Source: Acetobacteraceae bacterium (GTDB lineage Bacteria > Pseudomonadota > Alphaproteobacteria > Acetobacterales > Acetobacteraceae). From it: a DNA stretch of 8,200 bases. Below, in pieces: positions 5,974 through 8,200 of the stretch. The notes below the pieces were generated by a model that worked only from the letters and a program-made list of their open reading frames with translations, searched no databases and was not told the origin of the DNA. Each line of letters begins with the position of its first letter. Position 1 is the stretch's first letter. Both the position numbers and the translations under genes were made by a program. The stretch covers positions 1 to 8,200 of the forward strand of contig DAHWNE010000215.1 in assembly GCA_027340195.1 (NCBI GenBank). Direction: 5' to 3'.

Positions 5974-6930
5974 ATGCTCAAGCCCCCTCGGCACTACCCC
6001 GACCTCGCCGATCCGCAGGCGCTGCCGCGGCATACCGGCATCGCCAGCTGCTTCCGCGCCCCGATCGCCGAACGGCTCGATGGCGTCGATATCGGCATCA
6101 TCGGCGTGCCGTTCGACGGCGGGGTGACGCATCGCTCCGGCGCCCGCCACGGCCCGCGCGCGGTGCGCGAGCAATCCACCCTGCTGCGCCGGATCAATGC
6201 CGCCACCGGCGTCGCGCCCTTCGCCGCCCGCCGGGTGCGCGACCTCGGGGATTGCTGGATCGAGCGTCCTTATGCGCTGGAGGAGGCGCTGGAGGAGATC
6301 GCCGCGTTCTACCGGGACGTCGCGGCGGCGGGGATCGTCCCGCTCACCATCGGCGGCGATCACTCGATCAGCTTCCCGATCCTGCGCGCGCTCGGCGCCG
6401 CCGCCCCGGTGGGGATGATCCATATCGACGCGCATTGCGACACCGGCGACGATTATCTCGGCTCGCGCTTCCATCACGGCGCCCCGTTCCGCCGAGCGGT
6501 GGAGGCCGGCGTGCTGGACCCGAAACGGACCGTGCAGATCGGGATCCGCGGCACCACGAACGACCCCGGGCTGTGGGAGTTCTCCGCGCAATCGGGGATG
6601 CGGGTGATCGGGATCGACGAATTCGTCGATCTCGGCTGGCAGGCGGTGGCCGCGGAAGCGCGGCGGGTGGTGGGGCAGGGCCCCACGTATCTCTCGTTCG
6701 ACATCGACAGCCTGGACCCGGCGGAGGCCCCCGGCACCGGCACCCCCGAGGCCGGCGGGCTCACCATGCGCGAGGCGCTGCGGCTGCTGCGGGCGCTGCG
6801 CGGGCTGCGCTTCGTCGGCGCCGACCTGGTGGAGGTGGCGCCGCCCTTCGATCACGGCACGCTGACCGCGTTCAACGGCGCCTCGGTGCTGTTCGAGGAA
6901 CTGTGCCTGCTGGCGGAGAGTGGTGCTTGA
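5974..6930 (+). CDS. speB: Agmatinase-family ureohydrolase
   Basis: 318-residue binuclear-manganese hydrolase of the arginase/agmatinase family, releasing urea from a guanidino compound; agmatine to putrescine is the default annotation. All six metal ligands are visible: His130 (GGDHS, 128-131), Asp152, His154 and Asp156 (IDAHCDTGDD, 151-160), Asp243 and Asp245 (SFDIDSLDPAEAPGTGTPE, 241-259). The signature EAGGLT and the C-terminal DLVEVAPPFD also match. The length and DAHCDTGDDYLGSRFHHGAPFR region fit agmatinase, guanidinobutyrase and guanidinopropionase alike, so the substrate is open. ATG 5974 is preceded by GAGGGG (5965-5970). It lies 24 bases after the DUF1150 gene, so it may be transcribed with hsp20, which is an unexpected context for amine metabolism. 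No arginine decarboxylase or polyamine gene is in the window. Confidence 0.9.
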   Translation: MLKPPRHYPDLADPQALPRHTGIASCFRAPIAERLDGVDIGIIGVPFDGGVTHRSGARHGPRAVREQSTLLRRINAATGVAPFAARRVRDLGDCWIERPYALEEALEEIAAFYRDVAAAGIVPLTIGGDHSISFPILRALGAAAPVGMIHIDAHCDTGDDYLGSRFHHGAPFRRAVEAGVLDPKRTVQIGIRGTTNDPGLWEFSAQSGMRVIGIDEFVDLGWQAVAAEARRVVGQGPTYLSFDIDSLDPAEAPGTGTPEAGGLTMREALRLLRALRGLRFVGADLVEVAPPFDHGTLTAFNGASVLFEELCLLAESGA

Positions 6931-6939
6931 CGGAGCACC
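6922..6939. promoter_or_regulatory. Inverted repeat over the vapBC -35 box, candidate operator
   Basis: GGTGCT (6922-6927) and AGCACC (6934-6939) form perfect 6-base arms around the 6-base spacer TGACGG. The repeat overlaps both the ureohydrolase stop codon (6928-6930) and the -35 box of the vapBC promoter. VapB antitoxins and VapBC complexes usually bind such repeats to repress their own operon, so this is the natural operator candidate. It could also act as a weak hairpin at the end of the upstream transcript, but no T run follows. Confidence 0.55.
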
Positions 6940-6955
6940 GGATGATGCGTAAATT
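6927..6955 (+). promoter_or_regulatory. Sigma70-like promoter of vapBC
   Basis: TTGACG (6927-6932) matches the -35 consensus at five of six positions. TAAATT (6950-6955) matches the -10 consensus at four of six. The spacer is exactly 17 bases. Transcription would begin near 6962, leaving a leader of about 20 bases that contains GGAGG (6969-6973) before the vapB ATG at 6981. This is the best housekeeping promoter visible in the window. Confidence 0.65.
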
Positions 6956-6980
6956 CGTGCCTCTGTTTGGAGGCCCGGCG

Positions 6981-7178
6981 ATGCGGACCACCCTTGCCCT
7001 CGATGACGACGCCCTTCACACCGCCCAGGCGCTCACCGGTCTGACCGAGAAATCCGCGCTGGTGCGGGAAGCCCTGGCCGCGCTGATCGCCCGCGAGAGC
7101 GCCCGCCGGCTGGCCCGGCTGGGCGGCAGCGAGCCGACCCTGACCGTGCCCCCGCGCCGCGACGCGCCGGCGGCGTGA
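6981..7178 (+). CDS. vapB: VapB-type antitoxin
   Basis: 65-residue antitoxin. MRTTLALDDDALHTAQALTG is the ribbon-helix-helix start: one DNA-binding strand (residues 2-7) and helix 1. EKSALVREALAALIARESARRLARLGG (23-49) gives helix 2 and the linker, and the proline- and arginine-rich tail (50-65) is the usual flexible toxin-wrapping end. Such proteins neutralise the partner PIN nuclease and dimerise to repress the operon. GGAGG at 6969-6973 lies seven bases before ATG 6981, which decides the start against upstream in-frame codons. The stop overlaps the vapC GTG by 4 bases, the normal coupling that keeps antitoxin and toxin in ratio. Confidence 0.92.
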   Translation: MRTTLALDDDALHTAQALTGLTEKSALVREALAALIARESARRLARLGGSEPTLTVPPRRDAPAA

Positions 7179-7534
7179 TACTGGTCGATACCGCGATCTG
7201 GGTCGATCACCTGCGCGCGGGCGTGCCGGAGCTGATCGGGGCGTTGCTGCGCGCCGAGGTGCTGACCCATCCCTTCGTGATCGGCGAGCTGGCGCTGGGC
7301 AACCTGCGCCAGCGGGCGGAGATACTGGAGTTGCTCGCCGCCTTGCCGCGCGCTGCGGTGGCGACCGAGGCGGAGATGCTGGGCTTCATCGATCGCGCGG
7401 ACCTGGCCGGGCACGGCATCGGCTATGTGGACGCGCATCTGCTGGCGGCGACGCGGCTGACCCCGGATGCGCGGCTCTGGACGCGGGACCGGCGGCTGGC
7501 GGCGGCGGCCGGGCGGCTGGGCCTGGCCGCGTAA
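7175..7534 (+). CDS. vapC: VapC-type PIN-domain ribonuclease toxin
   Basis: 119-residue PIN-domain toxin that, when free of VapB, cleaves RNA (tRNA or rRNA in characterised cases) and stops growth. Acidic metal-binding residues are all present: Asp5 (LVDTAIWVDHLR), Glu38 (VIGELALG), Asp86 (GYVDAHLLA) and Asp105 (LWTRDRRL). The length is close to the family norm and the frame is intact, so the toxin is likely functional. The GTG start overlaps the vapB stop as GTGA. The HPFVIGELALGNL and GIGYVDAHLL stretches are typical of VapC paired with this VapB class. The RNA target cannot be read from the sequence. Confidence 0.95.
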   Translation: MILVDTAIWVDHLRAGVPELIGALLRAEVLTHPFVIGELALGNLRQRAEILELLAALPRAAVATEAEMLGFIDRADLAGHGIGYVDAHLLAATRLTPDARLWTRDRRLAAAAGRLGLAA

Positions 7535-7611
7535 CCCGGGCGCGCCGTCCCAGGGCCGCCATCCCGGTCCGCGACCTTGCCGAACCGGGCGGGCCGGGGC
7601 AGACCAAGCCC

Positions 7612-8200
7612 ATGTCCCGCCTGCGCCCCGCCGGATTCGACGAGCTCGGCTTGCGTCGGGCCCTGGGCTTCGGGCTGCTGCCGGCGCTGGTGGCGGCGAT
7701 GGCGTTCCTGGCCGCGCTGGCGCTGGCCGGCTGGGTCGGCGCGGCGCGGCTGGCGCAGCACTGGCAGAGCGGCGCCGGCACCGCGCTGACCGTCGAGGTT
7801 CCGCATCCTGCGGCGGTGGCGACGGGCGCGCCGGGCACCAGGCTGGACGCGGTGCTGCGGGTCCTGCGGGCCGATCCGCGCGTGGCCCATGCGCGCGCGC
7901 TCTCGGACGACGAGCTCGCGCGCCTGTTGCGCCCCTGGGTCGGGCCGGGCGGGCTGCCGGCCGGGCTCGGCCTGCCGGCGGTGGTCGCGGTGCGGCTGAC
8001 CGCGCCTCCGCCGCCCGCGGAGTTGCAAGCCTCGCTGGACCGGGTCGCGCCGGGGACCGAGCTGGCCCGCCAGGGCGGCTGGGTGGCGCGGCTGATGGCG
8101 CTCGCGCGCAGCCTGCAGGCCTCGGCCGGGGCGGCGCTGGCGGTGGTGGCGGCGGTGGCGGCCGCGGTGATCGCGGTGGCGACGCGGGCCGGGCTCGCCG
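7612..8200 (+). CDS. ftsX: Cell division protein FtsX, 3' end beyond the window
   Basis: First 196 residues of an FtsX permease-like protein; the frame runs off the window with no stop, and about 100 residues (the remaining two membrane spans) should follow. A short cytoplasmic N terminus leads into membrane segment 1 at about 20-43 (GFGLLPALVAAMAFLAALALAGWVG). A periplasmic domain spans about 44-170, including ARALSDDELARLLRPWVG (94-111) and GWVARLMALARSLQ (156-169), typical of alphaproteobacterial FtsX. Segment 2 begins at about 172. FtsX with the ATPase FtsE forms the division-site complex that activates peptidoglycan hydrolases. ATG 7612 has no strong ribosome site (only GGGGCAG about 11 bases upstream). 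Directly upstream is vapC, not ftsE, with a 77-base gap. Confidence 0.88.
   Translation, partial: MSRLRPAGFDELGLRRALGFGLLPALVAAMAFLAALALAGWVGAARLAQHWQSGAGTALTVEVPHPAAVATGAPGTRLDAVLRVLRADPRVAHARALSDDELARLLRPWVGPGGLPAGLGLPAVVAVRLTAPPPPAELQASLDRVAPGTELARQGGWVARLMALARSLQASAGAALAVVAAVAAAVIAVATRAGLA

Noticed and set aside
5587..6855. Long open frame on the minus strand (422 codons)
   Set aside because: Antisense to DUF1150 and the ureohydrolase, low-complexity composition, no recognisable motif.

Overview
The window is very GC-rich (roughly 75 percent by eye), with frequent GTG starts, tight gene packing and 4-base GTGA overlaps. The gene set (DUF167-folD, an RluD-type synthase divergent from a small membrane protein, hsp20-DUF1150, and an FtsX of the short-loop alphaproteobacterial type) points to an alphaproteobacterium, most likely Rhodospirillales/Acetobacteraceae. 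The genus cannot be fixed from the sequence. No insertion sequence, phage gene, tRNA, rRNA or CRISPR array is visible, and no stretch above 300 bases lacks a gene.

Left block (1-3684, all +): a DUF167 protein overlaps folD. A GGDEF-EAL cyclic-di-GMP enzyme follows after 39 bases, and a stand-alone BLUF blue-light sensor overlaps its 3' end. A 98-residue protein of unknown function ends the block. The EAL half keeps every catalytic motif, whereas the GGDEF signature reads DGDEF. The BLUF protein has all flavin-pocket residues but no output domain. The two overlapping genes therefore look like a two-protein light switch that degrades c-di-GMP, comparable to the PapB-PapA pair of Rhodopseudomonas palustris.

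Middle (3685-5105): a 128-base convergent gap carries a perfect 16-base palindrome and two tandem copies of a 35-36-base hairpin-forming repeat. Next come a small single-span membrane protein on the minus strand and, divergent from it, a large-subunit rRNA pseudouridine synthase of the RluD type.

Heat-shock block (5091-6930): a promoter candidate inside the end of rluD leads into a short leader with two adjacent hairpins. The second hairpin buries the hsp20 Shine-Dalgarno sequence opposite a UCGCU motif with one bulged G, which is the signature of ROSE RNA thermometers. Then follow hsp20, a DUF1150 gene and an agmatinase-family ureohydrolase, closely spaced and probably co-transcribed.

Right block (6922-8200): a compact VapBC toxin-antitoxin module has its own sigma70-like promoter, TTGACG-17-TAAATT, whose -35 box lies in a GGTGCT-N6-AGCACC inverted repeat that is probably the autoregulatory operator. 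The window ends inside ftsX, which has vapC rather than ftsE directly upstream.
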